The position numbers and the translations under genes were made by a program. Below, in pieces: positions 32,142-42,300 of a DNA stretch of 64,000 nucleotides; within the stretch, counting starts at the first letter, position 1, and each line of letters opens with the position of its first letter. Source of the DNA: Rhynchopus sp. YZ270_cl-10 (Eukaryota > Euglenozoa > Diplonemea > Diplonemida > Diplonemidae); assembly GCA_964035575.1 (NCBI GenBank), contig OZ037893.1, positions 1 through 64,000 on the forward strand. Direction: 5' to 3'. The notes below the pieces were generated by a model. It saw only the letters and a list, made by a program, of their open reading frames with translations. It was not told where the DNA came from and ran no database searches.

Positions 32142-32549
32142 TTACGCGATCGAGGCGTCTTCAAGATCAGTTTGGAACCTAGCTGCCGCCTTCTTGACGG
32201 AGATATGTGCCTCGTAGATGACCTGTGAGCGGGGCTCGTTGTTGTACTCTTCGGAACCTTCTTCGGTCATGTCTGTCACATCGGTGGTCATCGTCTGGCC
32301 TGCGTCGCTGTCAGACTCGTCGTTGTCAAGACCTGCCAGGAACGCCTCCTCCTCGTCACGCTCCTGCTCCTCGACCTCCGCCAGGAACAGAGCCTCCTCC
32401 TTGTCCTCCTCAATCTGCCGGCGCAGGTTCTCAAGGCAGTCGTCGATCTTCATCTGCTCAGGCCTGCATGCAGGCGGGTCCTCATCAATGCCCGAGGGGA
32501 TCACAACCCAGGCAGGCAGCGTAGTTGCGGAGGGAACAGCCGAAGTCAT
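32142..32549 (-). CDS. Small acidic protein, function unknown
   Basis: 135 aa. Glu/Asp-rich amphipathic helix in the middle (CLENLRRQIEEDKEEALFL, VEEQERDEEEAFLAGLD), then a Thr/Ser/Asp-rich acidic segment and a short basic helix (ISVKKAAARFQTDLED). The ATG at 32549 is preceded by a strong CT-rich tract (CTTCTTCTTTCCTCTTTCC). No family recognised; the composition fits a small adaptor or chaperone-like regulator. Confidence 0.72.
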   Translation of the reverse strand: MTSAVPSATTLPAWVVIPSGIDEDPPACRPEQMKIDDCLENLRRQIEEDKEEALFLAEVEEQERDEEEAFLAGLDNDESDSDAGQTMTTDVTDMTEEGSEEYNNEPRSQVIYEAHISVKKAAARFQTDLEDASIA

Positions 32550-33100
32550 AGTAAAGTGGAAAGAGGAAAGAAGAAGGGGAAGGCCGTTTGTCTACGAGGG
32601 GGTGTGAGGTGGTGGGTGCGGGGAGCGATTGCGGAGGGGGGTGTAACAGAGTATGGGATATAGGGGGTCTTTTTGGTTGTACTTATCCATATGGAGCAGT
32701 AGAAGGGGACAAAATAAAGTGGAGGGAGCAGGGAAGGGGTTGTGTTGGCCAGGTGTCGCAGGCTTCCAAAGAGGTGTTTGACTTTTTGGAAGAAGTGATG
32801 TAGGTCTGAACCTGGCAAACTTCATACATGGTGTTTTCTTCTTTGAATACAGTTCGACTACAAACATCGAGGGAGACAAATAGTTGAAACAAATAATAAA
32901 AAAAGGCAAAATAAAAAATAAAAAAGCAAAACAGCAAGAACGCAGCTCAGCTGAGGCTGAAACGGTTCATGTCTAACGATACGTATGTATGGGTGGGAAG
33001 GGAAGGGAAGGGACTTCATTTACAGAAATTTATACAGTGTTTACATAGGAACAACATTTAGGCAAAGGGCGAGGTGGATGAAGGGCTGCGTACGGCACTA
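32550..33100. other. Intergenic spacer
   Basis: Pyrimidine-rich on the minus strand next to the acidic-protein gene, then A/T-rich. Ends abruptly at the left border of the duplicated block (33101). No gene recognised. Confidence 0.6.
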
Positions 33101-33116
33101 CAGGATCTGCGTCAGC

Positions 33117-34703
33117 TCAGTAGTAGCGTCCAGGGCTGCCAGGGGAGCCGAGGGCACGGAGCTTTGCGTCGAGGACAGGGCTGCCGGTGGAGGCTGCTGC
33201 GTATGCAGATGCGCGTGCGGGGGATCCGTACGCAATGGACGAGGCGAGTGGGGAGGCAGCTGCGAGGGGTGCGTACGCGTCCACAACAGCAAGACGGCGT
33301 GGGCTTGCGTCGTGCACGACACGTGCAGTGGTGGCGCCGTGGGCCACGGCACCTGCAGTTGCCGCAGAGTGTGCTGCAAGACGGGCAGCACCGTGTGCAC
33401 CGGCCTCTGCGCTGGTGGCGTGTGCCTCACGCATGTGCGCCGCAGACAGCGCTGCAGACTCGCCGATGTGGCGCTGGCGCTCCACAGACGCGTGCAGCAC
33501 AGCTCCGTCCCGAGCGCTGCGCGACACGGCCTCCTGGCTTGTCGCACGCACCAGGTTGCCCTCCGCACCGACCAGCATTCCGCGAGCACGGCGTGCAGAC
33601 AGGTGTGCCTCGTCAGCGTGGCCGCGTGCCATTCCCTCAGTCGCCACGGCGTGGTTCAGGTTCGCCCCCGCTGCCATAGCGTCCGCACGTGCCGCTCCTG
33701 CGTGTGCCGCTGCCGCACGTGCCGCACCGTCCGTCGCCACCAGGCGTGCCGCTGCGTTCGCCGCACCTGCCTCCTCAGACGTCGCACGGCGTGCAGCCGC
33801 CACAGCCTCTGCCTGCGCAGCTCCGTGCTGCAGAGCGCGCGAGCGTGCCTGCTGGTCACGTGCAGCGGCGTCCGCACGTGCGTGTGCAGCCGCAGAACGT
33901 GCCGCGTCCGCGTCTCTGCCCGCCACCGCAAGTGCCGTGCACGCAGCACGCTCCGCGTTCGCCGCCTCACGTGCAGCAGCCGCAGCAGCCGCCGCCGAAG
34001 CTGCAGCCTCCGCACGGCGTGCCTCAGCCGCAGCCGCACCCAGCTCTGCGTCAGACGCACGGTCGCGCGATGCAGCTGCGTTCGCCGCCGCCTCGTGTGC
34101 AAGGGCTGCTGCCGCACGCTCAGCCGCTCCTGCGTTCGCTGCACCGCCGGCAGCAGCAGCAGCACGTGCCGCCTGCACACTTGCGTCCGCAGCACGGTGG
34201 CCACGCTCCGCCTCCAGCGATGCCGCACGCACTCCAGTCGCGTGTGCAATGCCCTCACGGTCCGCAGCAGCACGGCCCGCAACAGCAGTCGCCCCAGCAG
34301 CCGCAGCCGCACCCGCTCCCGCCGCAATCGCACGTGCGTCCTCCGTCACCGCCAGCGCACGCTTCCCCGCCACGTCGTACGATGCGGCCTGTGCGTCCCG
34401 CAGGCTTGCCGCGTGCGCAAGAGCCGCACCACCTGCGTGTGCCTCCGCGTGTGCCGCAGCGTGGCCCTGCGCGTTCGTGCGACCTGCCTGCGCAAGCGCC
34501 TCGGCACGCGACAGCGACGCGTTCGCCGTCGCTCCGGCCGCGTGTCCAGCAAGGATGCCTGCGTGTGCACCCGCACCCGCAGCGTGCGAGTGTGCCGCCA
34601 GCTCGTTCACAGCGTGGTGGTGTCCCAGGGCAGTGTGCACAGGGTCCTCAACAACAGCCACACGCGGCGACAGGGCAGAGTAGTAACGGGGCGACAGAGA
34701 CAT
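33117..34703 (-). CDS. Alanine-rich low-complexity protein, copy 1
   Basis: 528 aa. N-terminus MSLSPRYYSALSPRVAVVED, then about 430 residues very rich in Ala with regularly placed Arg, His, Asp and Glu (AAAAEARRAEAAASAAAAAA), predicted to be one long helix or coiled coil. The C-terminus is Ser/Pro/Tyr-rich, ending SPGSPGRYY. The N- and C-terminal SPR-YY and SPG-RYY motifs resemble each other. Ala-rich helical proteins with Ser-Pro-Tyr ends occur among cytoskeletal and flagellar articulin-like or filament proteins, but no family is assigned. GC-rich codons leave the opposite strand open for 498 codons; the minus frame is preferred for its neighbours, direction and start context. Confidence 0.8.
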   Translation of the reverse strand: MSLSPRYYSALSPRVAVVEDPVHTALGHHHAVNELAAHSHAAGAGAHAGILAGHAAGATANASLSRAEALAQAGRTNAQGHAAAHAEAHAGGAALAHAASLRDAQAASYDVAGKRALAVTEDARAIAAGAGAAAAAGATAVAGRAAADREGIAHATGVRAASLEAERGHRAADASVQAARAAAAAGGAANAGAAERAAAALAHEAAANAAASRDRASDAELGAAAAEARRAEAAASAAAAAAAAREAANAERAACTALAVAGRDADAARSAAAHARADAAARDQQARSRALQHGAAQAEAVAAARRATSEEAGAANAAARLVATDGAARAAAAHAGAARADAMAAGANLNHAVATEGMARGHADEAHLSARRARGMLVGAEGNLVRATSQEAVSRSARDGAVLHASVERQRHIGESAALSAAHMREAHATSAEAGAHGAARLAAHSAATAGAVAHGATTARVVHDASPRRLAVVDAYAPLAAASPLASSIAYGSPARASAYAAASTGSPVLDAKLRALGSPGSPGRYY

Positions 34704-34971
34704 TTTAGAGTGTTTCGAAGAGGGTGAGTTTGTGATGTGAAAGTAAAAGAGATGAGAATCTGAAGGGAATGTTAGTTGGTTGTGGGTGTGGGTGTGGGGT
34801 GGTACAACAGTACAAGACGACTGAAAAATTAATGGGGGGGAATGAGCTTTTGTTTTGTTGTGTAAAGAAGAAGAAATAAGTTGAATGAAGGAGAAGAAAA
34901 AACGAGACGCTTTGAAAGTGAGACTGGAGACATTTTAATTTAGAGACACAGCCGACAGCCGTGTTCAATAT

Positions 34972-35352
34972 TCAGTCGAAGCGGTGTGTACTGGTAGACC
35001 TGCTGATGTATCGCCAGGAATCGATCAGCACACGGACTCTGCTCACACACACATGAGACGACTCTGTGCAGTCGCTCAGATCAGTGAGCATCCAATCTGC
35101 CCAGAACTTCTGTATGTCGAGCAACCCCAAACGCTGACGCAATTCACCTTTGGGCGACGGGGTGACTCTGTGGCTCTGGAGGAAGGCCTGGCGGCTGGCG
35201 TCCAGAGAAGTTGCCAGGCCCTCTGCGCAGACAAGCGGACCTGCCGCCAGGCACCCGTCCATCGCCGCCTCCACACCATCCCAGGCCTCATCCACCATGA
35301 CGATCACGTCGTCGGCGAATGGCTCACCCTGAGCAATCCGCGGCACGTGCAT
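34972..35352 (-). pseudogene. Small secreted-type protein, 5'-truncated copy
   Basis: Identical to residues 24-149 of the complete gene at 48620-49069 but missing the codons for the signal sequence. The frame upstream of the retained Met (35352) joins at 35368 to intergenic DNA homologous to 34802-34870 and has no ATG. The remaining 126-aa product (MHVPRIAQG ... STHRFD) would lack secretion. Either a remnant made by unequal recombination or a cytosolic variant; remnant is more likely. Confidence 0.7.
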
Positions 35353-35524
35353 TACCAGAAACCCAGTGTAACAACAGTACAAGACTGCACAGAGACTTGA
35401 AAAATTACTGGGGGGGAATGAGCTTTTGTTTGTTGTGTAAAGAAGACCAAGTGAAATACCGGTAATTACGGTAAGTTGAAGAGAAAAAGCGAGAATTGAA
35501 AAGGAGAGAAACAGCGGTCACCGT

Positions 35525-35929
35525 TTAGTAGTAGTGAAATACCCGACACGAGGACCGCCATGAGCGTATCATCGTACGGACCCTTTGCATACCCTCAGGG
35601 GTCGAAGCGAGAATCACTTCCGCCCACCCCCTCTGTACGAACAAAAGGGTCACGCACGTCAACACTTCCACTGGGTGCGGGGTCACGAGAACGTCGTACA
35701 GGCTGACTCTGTCGGCCTGTAAGAAGGCCTTGCGGCTGACGTCCACTGCAGTGGCAAGGACCACTGCGCAGGCGTCCTTCTCTGCTACCAAGCAGAAGCC
35801 CATGGCGCCTTCCAGCCCATACCAGGCCACAACTGGCCCCCCCTGGGACCAATCAAGCTGAGGAACCCACGCATACTGGTACATCATCACCAGCACACAT
35901 ACGACGCACACCAGCGCAGACGACACCAT
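35525..35929 (-). CDS. Small signal-anchored protein, diverged family member
   Basis: 134 aa. Hydrophobic N-terminus (SSALVCVVCVLVMMYQYAWV) acting as signal peptide or anchor. The mature part is related to the protein at 48620-49069: AWYGLEGAMGFCL versus AWDGVEAAMDGCL, and DVSRKAFLQADRVS versus DASRQAFLQSHRVT, with a shared SW-R end. Amino-acid identity is modest, yet the 105 bases of 5' flank (35965-36069) match 49110-49214 almost perfectly. Function unknown; expected in the secretory pathway or at the surface. Confidence 0.78.
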   Translation of the reverse strand: MVSSALVCVVCVLVMMYQYAWVPQLDWSQGGPVVAWYGLEGAMGFCLVAEKDACAVVLATAVDVSRKAFLQADRVSLYDVLVTPHPVEVLTCVTLLFVQRGWAEVILASTPEGMQRVRTMIRSWRSSCRVFHYY

Positions 35930-35964
35930 TTTAAAAAATGTGAGAGAAACGGAGAAGCGAGAAC

Positions 35965-36069
35965 GATAGCAAAATGTATCTGAGGGCGTTATGGTTGGGT
36001 TAAGGTTGGTGTTGGTTGGGTGTAGGGTGTTCGCAGCACACAGAGACTGAAAAGAGGGGAGAAGGATTC
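35965..36069 (-). repeat. Shared 5' flank of the small secreted-protein genes, copy 1
   Basis: 105 bases (GATAGCAAAATGTATCTGAG to GAGAAGGATTC) identical by eye to 49110-49214, at an offset of 13145 rather than 13648. It therefore belongs to a separate homologous tract from the 2268-bp block. It probably carries the leader-acceptor and 5' UTR of this gene family. Confidence 0.85.
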
Positions 36070-36147
36070 TTTTGAGACTTTTGTAATGTGATTCCACTCT
36101 CACGACAACGAGAACACGATGACAACACAGATGACATCAGCACTGCA

Positions 36148-39102
36148 TCATTGCGTTCCACTCTCGGCCTTCACAGACTTGATGTATGCATCCCACACGA
36201 CAAGGCGCTTTTCATCTGCGGGTAGAAAGTTGTGCCGTTCACGCATCCTTTGGAAGACGGTGAAGCTTCCTTCGGGGAGATGACGCATCTTGAGGACAGC
36301 AACACCCCAGAGCACGTTAGCGACGTCCTTCCACCACAGCTGGTCAAGGTGTGGGAGCAGCGACACCACGAGCTCGTGTGCCAAGTGCGGCCACAGGTGC
36401 GTCAGCTCCGCCACGGCGCCGCTAAACAACGCACAGTCCTCCTGCAGCAGACCCAGCGAGTGCACGAGCCTGCTGCGGTACTGGATGCCCACCTTCTCCA
36501 GCTCGCGCAGTGCGCATGGGATGAGCTTCGTGTATGTGACAGCAAGCTGCTCACTCTGCTCTGCAGGCACCACACTCGGCAGCAGCCCCGCCCGTGTTGC
36601 GTTCCACACAAACGACGCCATCTGCCCTGATGTGAAGTCCTCATTTTCCTCCGCAGCGCGCGTCGCAAGGGTGAACTGCAGGTTCTTGCTTGGCACCCCA
36701 AGCTCGGCCACTGCCTGCACCGCGTCTGCCAGAGACAATGGACTCATCTTGGCAGCGTTCTTCGCCACCAGCGAGCAGAGGCCCCCTATCGCGGCAATGT
36801 TCTTGATCCGCAGACGGCTGAGTGCGACAAGCGACGACGTCATGGCGAGGACGTCGGGCTCGCCGGCTTCGAGGGTCATGGCGCTCTCCAGCCAGGGGCG
36901 GTCCTGCATGCGCTTCACGATCATATCGCACAGCGTCGTGTGGCGCACGGACACAATGCTGTGCGACCACAGTAGTCGTGCAAGGCTCTTGCCCTCCGCC
37001 ACCTCGACACCACGCGCCGCAGACCCAGAGTTCACATATGCCTTCGACATGAGGAAGACGCTGTTGATGAAGTCGTCGTGGTTCCACTTCCCCGACGTCA
37101 CCCCCAGGAACGTCAGGTCCACAGAGAGAATGCCGTTACACCCAGTGCGCTCCAGCTTCTCCGCAGCCACTGTGATCACCGAGATTGCAGTCTGTGCGGT
37201 GAGCGTGCTTGGCGGGAAGCGCGCCAGTGACTGCACGCACATCGCAACCATGGGCATGGAGAGGCGCTCGACACCCTCCTGTGAGAGCACGGCGCAGATC
37301 TGCTTGAGAAGCGCCTGTGCGTTTGGCGTGGTGTGGTAGCCCGCCTTTGACATGCTGTGCAGGATGTACACTGCGTGGTTCGGCTTTTCAGGTGTCAGAT
37401 CGCTCTTCCCGTTGGCGACTACGCGTTGCACAGTGTCGAAGATATCTTGCATCTCGATCTCGTCGAAGAAGCGTGCGTTCAGCACAACACTCCGCAGGAA
37501 GTTAGAGTAGAAATACGGCGGGTGCAGCGCCACCTTGTCTCCTTCCGTCTCCTCTGCGATGGTAGCCTGGATGCGGGGCACAAAGGCCTTCACAAAGTCG
37601 ACGTCTGTTTCGCGGAGTTGCGTGAACGCGAAGAACGCACCGATCATGTGTCGCAGGCGCAGCTTGTCGTTGAGCAGACCTGCTAGCACAATGGGTTTGG
37701 TGCCGCAGATGAGCTCGCCAAGGGTTGAGTGCGCTTCGGTGTCGTCTTTGTGGTGTTCTGACTCGAGAAGGAAATTCTTGTGAGACTTGCCGACAACGAG
37801 GCGGACGTAGCTGAACACGATCTTCACAACCCACTCGGGCTGCAGGTGTGCGCTCTCAAGGGCACAGCGGAGGTGCGTCACAACCTCGCCTACAAGGCCG
37901 CAGTCCAGCAGGTTCTGCAGGACACGTGCGTCGGTGGGCCTGGAAGAGAACACATCTTCGGTTCGCTCAGTGTCGGCAAGCTGCCGCTCAAGGTACGCAG
38001 CAGAGATGTGACGCATCACATCCAACAGCACCTGCTGCTGCTTCGAGCTAAGGTGCACAACGCTGCGCTCCAGCTCCTCCTCCCCGCCCTGTGTCGCTGT
38101 CTGTTCCAAGCCCCACTTCGTAGAGACCGCCGTCGACAGATACGACAGCTGCGTGAGTAGCTTCAAGCTTGCATTCGCACGCCACCACTCAAAGAACGAG
38201 TCGCGCATTAAGTACTCCGCCAAGCACAACATCACATCGCGCACCGGTACGCGCCCCAGCTCACACACCTTCGAGAACGCAGTGATGGCCATACAGATCT
38301 CATTCAGCTCCACTTCGCGCGGGTGGTCTGGATCTGAGTATGTTGCCGCCATCGAGGGCAGGAGGGTGTCTGTCGTGTGTATTGCGAGAGAGTCGAAGAA
38401 GTGCTCTGGTGTGAGACGGACGTGGACTATGGACAGGATGACTTCTGCCGTCTCGCGGAGGCTGAGCTGGTTGTAGTGTCCTGGCTGCGCCAGGTGCTCC
38501 GCTGCTGAGGTGAAGAACTGAAGGACGGGCAGTTCAGGTGCGACGGCGGCCTTGCAGAAGGCGTCGTTCTGCATGTTGTACCGCCAGATGCAGACAAACA
38601 CTGCAACAAGCGTCGTGGCGGGCAGTGTCGCGATGCTGCGCTCCGCACTGCTGATGACCTCATGCAGGATGCTATTCTTCTTGTGCAGTGCATTCGCCTC
38701 GTCGCCCTCCTCCGTGCCGTGCAGCGCTGTGAAGACCCACACCACGCAGTGCACATCCCTTGCAATGTCTATCGTCTCACGGAACTTGTACAGAATCGCA
38801 AGCAACGTCAACGAGACGTCACCGTTGCTGTGCAGACGCCTCGGGACAACACCCTTCGCCCTCAGCTGCAGCCCAACGAGCGCCATCATGTTCAGCTCCT
38901 GCAGACACAACGCACCTTTATGCACAGCGTTGCGCTTGATCACATCCAAGTGCTGCATGTGCGCCTTCTTCAAAATGCGGCGTTCCTCAGAGCAAAGCGT
39001 GTCCCATCGCATAACCTCAGCTGCAACACGTATGGTGTTCCTGCGGAAGCTGGCTGACGTCACGGCAGCGGCGTTCAACATCCGTGATGACACGGAAAAC
39101 AT
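36148..39102 (-). CDS. Probable mitochondrial helical-repeat protein
   Basis: 984 aa from ATG 39102, 25 bases after a GGAACAG acceptor. The N-terminus MFSVSSRMLNAAAVTSASFR is an Arg/Ser/Ala amphipathic presequence of mitochondrial type. The rest is helical with repeated blocks of roughly 35-40 residues (MTSSLVALSRLRIKNI, MASFVWNATRAGLLPSV, VANVLWGVAVLKMRHLPEG). This [W/L]-[A/G]-x-A-x-L-[R/K] pattern is known from FASTK/RAP, OPR and heptatricopeptide-type organellar RNA-binding proteins. A C-terminal RAP domain is not obvious. Inferred role: mitochondrial RNA processing or ribosome function; a euglenozoan would be expected to have many such proteins. Confidence 0.78.
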   Translation of the reverse strand: MFSVSSRMLNAAAVTSASFRRNTIRVAAEVMRWDTLCSEERRILKKAHMQHLDVIKRNAVHKGALCLQELNMMALVGLQLRAKGVVPRRLHSNGDVSLTLLAILYKFRETIDIARDVHCVVWVFTALHGTEEGDEANALHKKNSILHEVISSAERSIATLPATTLVAVFVCIWRYNMQNDAFCKAAVAPELPVLQFFTSAAEHLAQPGHYNQLSLRETAEVILSIVHVRLTPEHFFDSLAIHTTDTLLPSMAATYSDPDHPREVELNEICMAITAFSKVCELGRVPVRDVMLCLAEYLMRDSFFEWWRANASLKLLTQLSYLSTAVSTKWGLEQTATQGGEEELERSVVHLSSKQQQVLLDVMRHISAAYLERQLADTERTEDVFSSRPTDARVLQNLLDCGLVGEVVTHLRCALESAHLQPEWVVKIVFSYVRLVVGKSHKNFLLESEHHKDDTEAHSTLGELICGTKPIVLAGLLNDKLRLRHMIGAFFAFTQLRETDVDFVKAFVPRIQATIAEETEGDKVALHPPYFYSNFLRSVVLNARFFDEIEMQDIFDTVQRVVANGKSDLTPEKPNHAVYILHSMSKAGYHTTPNAQALLKQICAVLSQEGVERLSMPMVAMCVQSLARFPPSTLTAQTAISVITVAAEKLERTGCNGILSVDLTFLGVTSGKWNHDDFINSVFLMSKAYVNSGSAARGVEVAEGKSLARLLWSHSIVSVRHTTLCDMIVKRMQDRPWLESAMTLEAGEPDVLAMTSSLVALSRLRIKNIAAIGGLCSLVAKNAAKMSPLSLADAVQAVAELGVPSKNLQFTLATRAAEENEDFTSGQMASFVWNATRAGLLPSVVPAEQSEQLAVTYTKLIPCALRELEKVGIQYRSRLVHSLGLLQEDCALFSGAVAELTHLWPHLAHELVVSLLPHLDQLWWKDVANVLWGVAVLKMRHLPEGSFTVFQRMRERHNFLPADEKRLVVWDAYIKSVKAESGTQ

Positions 39103-39200
39103 CACATATGCCTTGAGGTCGTGTATTCTGTTCCGTGGGTGGGGAATTGTTGCAGCGGGAGAGGAGGAACAAGAAAAGAGAACCCTACACTTTATTGTGG
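39103..39200 (-). promoter_or_regulatory. Probable spliced-leader acceptor of the mitochondrial-protein gene
   Basis: Minus strand: CT-rich CTCTTTTCTTGTTCCTCCTC, then CCACCCACGGAACAG with AG at 39128-39129. The first ATG after it is followed at once by TGA and overlaps the chosen start, so initiation may be leaky. Confidence 0.5.
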
Positions 39201-39355
39201 CAAATGAAAAAAACAGAAACAGAGCAGGGGGGTGGGGGGAAACCAAGAAGAGGGTGCCTCGGGAGGAGGTGACCAGAGAACAGCAGGGGGGGTTACTTCT
39301 CTTGTTCTCCTCTTTGCTTTGTGTAAATATGCGTCTCTCACTCTCTCACTCACTC

Positions 39356-42300
39356 TCATGCCACACCGTTCGCCACAAAGAGCTCCACCTTGGCGACGTA
39401 GCCATTGGCACGCAGCCACTCAAGCACCTCTAGCAGGGTGAAACCCACGTTCGCAACAGACAGTGCTGCGACCGCCTCAGCAGGGATGGTGAGCCCGACC
39501 CTTTGGAGTGTGGTGCAGACCTCGCGTGCGCTCAGCTTGAAGGCACCGTGGCCTACGTCGCGGAAGGCCTGCGCCACGTTGCTCAGACACGACAGCGTGA
39601 TGCTGTGCTTGCAAGCAAAGTACTCCTCCACAGTCATGCGCGGCAGTGTCCCCACAACCAGCTGCACCTCCGCACATCTCCCCTCCAGAACAAGCTTCTG
39701 GTCCTCGGGTGTCGCCCGCCGCCCCTCCACAGCGCGCACAGCACTCTTCTGCACGACACGCAGCGACATCGTCTCAAACGGCTTCGGTGGGTTGTGCTTG
39801 ATGTGCGTCAGGAACTCCTCCCGAGACACCACAGCGCTGTCCGACACAGCCAAGATGACGGCGCCCTCCTCAATCCCTGCGTGCTGGGCAGCGCAGTTCG
39901 GCACCACCTTCACAACAAGCGCTGCAATCGACGCGCCGTACACATTGTAGTCCACAACGTCGAGCCCGAGGAAGGGACGCACACTCCCAGCGGTCGTCAC
40001 CTTGTGCAGGTTGACTGCCGCACGGGTGCAGGTTTTGGTGTGCACAGAGATGTCGCTCTTCTTGACCTGCTGTGCACAGACAGCGCAGCTTACGGCAGCG
40101 TGTTCGCACTCAGGCTTGTGCGCCTCTAGTGTGTCGAGGGGGAGCAACTTCTTGCACAGCGGGCACGGTGCAGGGCGCTTGAGGCAGTCCTTCTGTCTGT
40201 GGTGCGAAAGCGTCCCTGGGGTGATGGTGACACAGCAGTCGGGGCAGTTGGGGCGCGAGGCACAGGCACTCTCCTCATGGTCGTGGAGGTGCTTCAGAGG
40301 GAGGAGGATACTGCAGAACTTGCAGCGCTGTGGGAGGTACGCACACTGCGGGGTGTGGTGTGCCAGGTCGCCTAGCTTCATCGGCAGCTTGCAGTGCTCG
40401 CAGAAGACCTCACGCAGCTCGCATGTGTCCTCGTGGCCGTCCTTAGCACGGAAGAGCCTGCTGCAGAAGGTACACTTGACGGGGCGGAAGTCGCAGTGCA
40501 CCTCATGGTGCTGCACATCGTCCACAGGCACCAGCGCTGAGCACCCAAACTTGCAGTGCACACGCCGCTTAGGGCAGTTGACAGCAATGTGCAGCGGCAG
40601 CAGTGCCGCCTTGATTGCCTGCTCACCGCACGTCGGGCAGCACATGACACGCTCGCGGCACACCAGCGCATGCGCTGCTACGTCGGACTGCACTGGTATC
40701 GGGTCCCCACAGTCCTGGCAGAAGGAGGGCGACAGCGTGCAGGCCAGGTCGCAGTGCATCCCCATATCGCGCAGTAGTACGCTCTCCACGCATGCGTTTG
40801 CACAGGTACGCTTCGCTAGCGGGCACACTGTGTGGTACACAGGAGCGCCCTCAGTCGAACAGCCTTTGATGCCACACTTCTGCTCACAGAACGCACGCGG
40901 CAGGGATGCACAGATCTCGGCATGTGCAACCACTTCGGAGGCAGGGAGGACTGCACCACACATCTCTGGGCACGGCACAGCCCTGTGTGCGCACTGCTTC
41001 ACGTGCGCGCGGATGCCGGAGACAGGGACAGCCTCGCTGCAGTAGTAGTGCGGGCATTCGATGAGGGCGTGCTGGCAGGTGCGCTCATGGCTTAGCAGGT
41101 TCGACCTGATCACGGTCTGGTTGCAGGCATGTCTGCACAGTACCTTGCGCGACTGGCACTCTGCAGAGAGATGTGTGGCAAGCTTGCCACGCTCGACGTA
41201 CTTCCCGCATCCCGTGTTGCACTTCATTGGCGTCCGTTTGCACGTCTGCGTGAAGTGCATCTCCCACGTCCCGAGAGTGATCTGCTTCTCTCCGCAGTGC
41301 AGCGGACACGCAAAGGTCGCATCCGAGGCAGACCCCACCTTTGTGCAGTACTGCAGGTGCAGCGCAAGGAAGCCCAGCGGCAGGTCCTCTGCACCGCATA
41401 TGGGGCACGAGACTGGACGGTTCACACAGTGCTTCGCAATGTGGCCTTCGGCAGAGGCGACAGGCACGGCAAGGCCGCAGCCAAGCTTGCACACAACCTT
41501 CCTCTTCTTGCAGTCGTGCTCAGTGTGGTGCGCGAGGTCGACAGCCTTGCAGAGTGTGTCACACTGCGCACACTGCACAAGACGGTTCCTGCAGTGCCGC
41601 AGTGCGTGCGTCGAGTAGTGCTCCCTTGTGATGTACATCCCGCACTTCAGTTTGCACAGGAACAGCAGATGCTTGCACTGCAGCGCAATGTGGCTTGCCA
41701 CTGCGTTCTTCTCGATCATCTCTCCGCAACCGTATGGACACGAGTACAGCTGTGAGAGGTCGCGACACTGGTGGCTGCGCACGGTCTTGCCGTGACCGGC
41801 CTTGAATATCCACTCCCCACAGTTGCACTTCTTCGGCAGGTTCACACACTTCCCCAAGTGCTCCTCCACTGCGGTGGGCAGGCTGTCCTCAAAGGCACCG
41901 CTGTTGCAGCTGAGGGGGCACACGTAGAAGGTGCGCTTGTCCTTCTTGCAGTCGAACATCAGATGCTCCGAGAGCGTCGCTGCTGTTAGCGAGGGTAACG
42001 TGCACGCGTCACACGACACTGTGCGCTCGAGGCAGTCCCGCACCTCGTGCATGCGCAGCAGCGACGCAGGTACTATGTCGCCACACGCAGCGCATGAGAC
42101 GAGCCGGTTCGAGCAGGACTCGAAGTGCGTGCCATTGAGCAGCTCTGCCCGCCTAGCAGGTGTGTCCTCGCACGCAAAGGGGCAGTGTCCAGCAACGTCG
42201 CCGTCACACACATCCAGGTGCGCTGCGTACTCTTGCAGTGGCATGCTCGTGAAGCAGAACCCACAGAGGTGGAAGCGGATAGGACAGTTCTGTACATGTG

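Larger units (their letters stand above)
33101..35368 (-). repeat. Segmental duplication, copy 1 (2268 bp)
   Basis: Begins at CAGGATCTGC, 16 bases beyond the stop of the alanine-rich gene, and ends at ACCCAGTG inside the small secreted-protein gene. The same 2268 bp lie at 46749-49016, a constant offset of 13648, with no difference noticed by eye; the alanine-rich products are identical. Both copies have the same orientation and are separated by 11.4 kb. Confidence 0.93.

Noticed and set aside
32985-34727. Plus-strand 580-codon Cys/Arg-rich and 498-codon Ala-rich frames
   Set aside because: They mirror the alanine-rich minus-strand gene, lack domains and run against the gene cluster.
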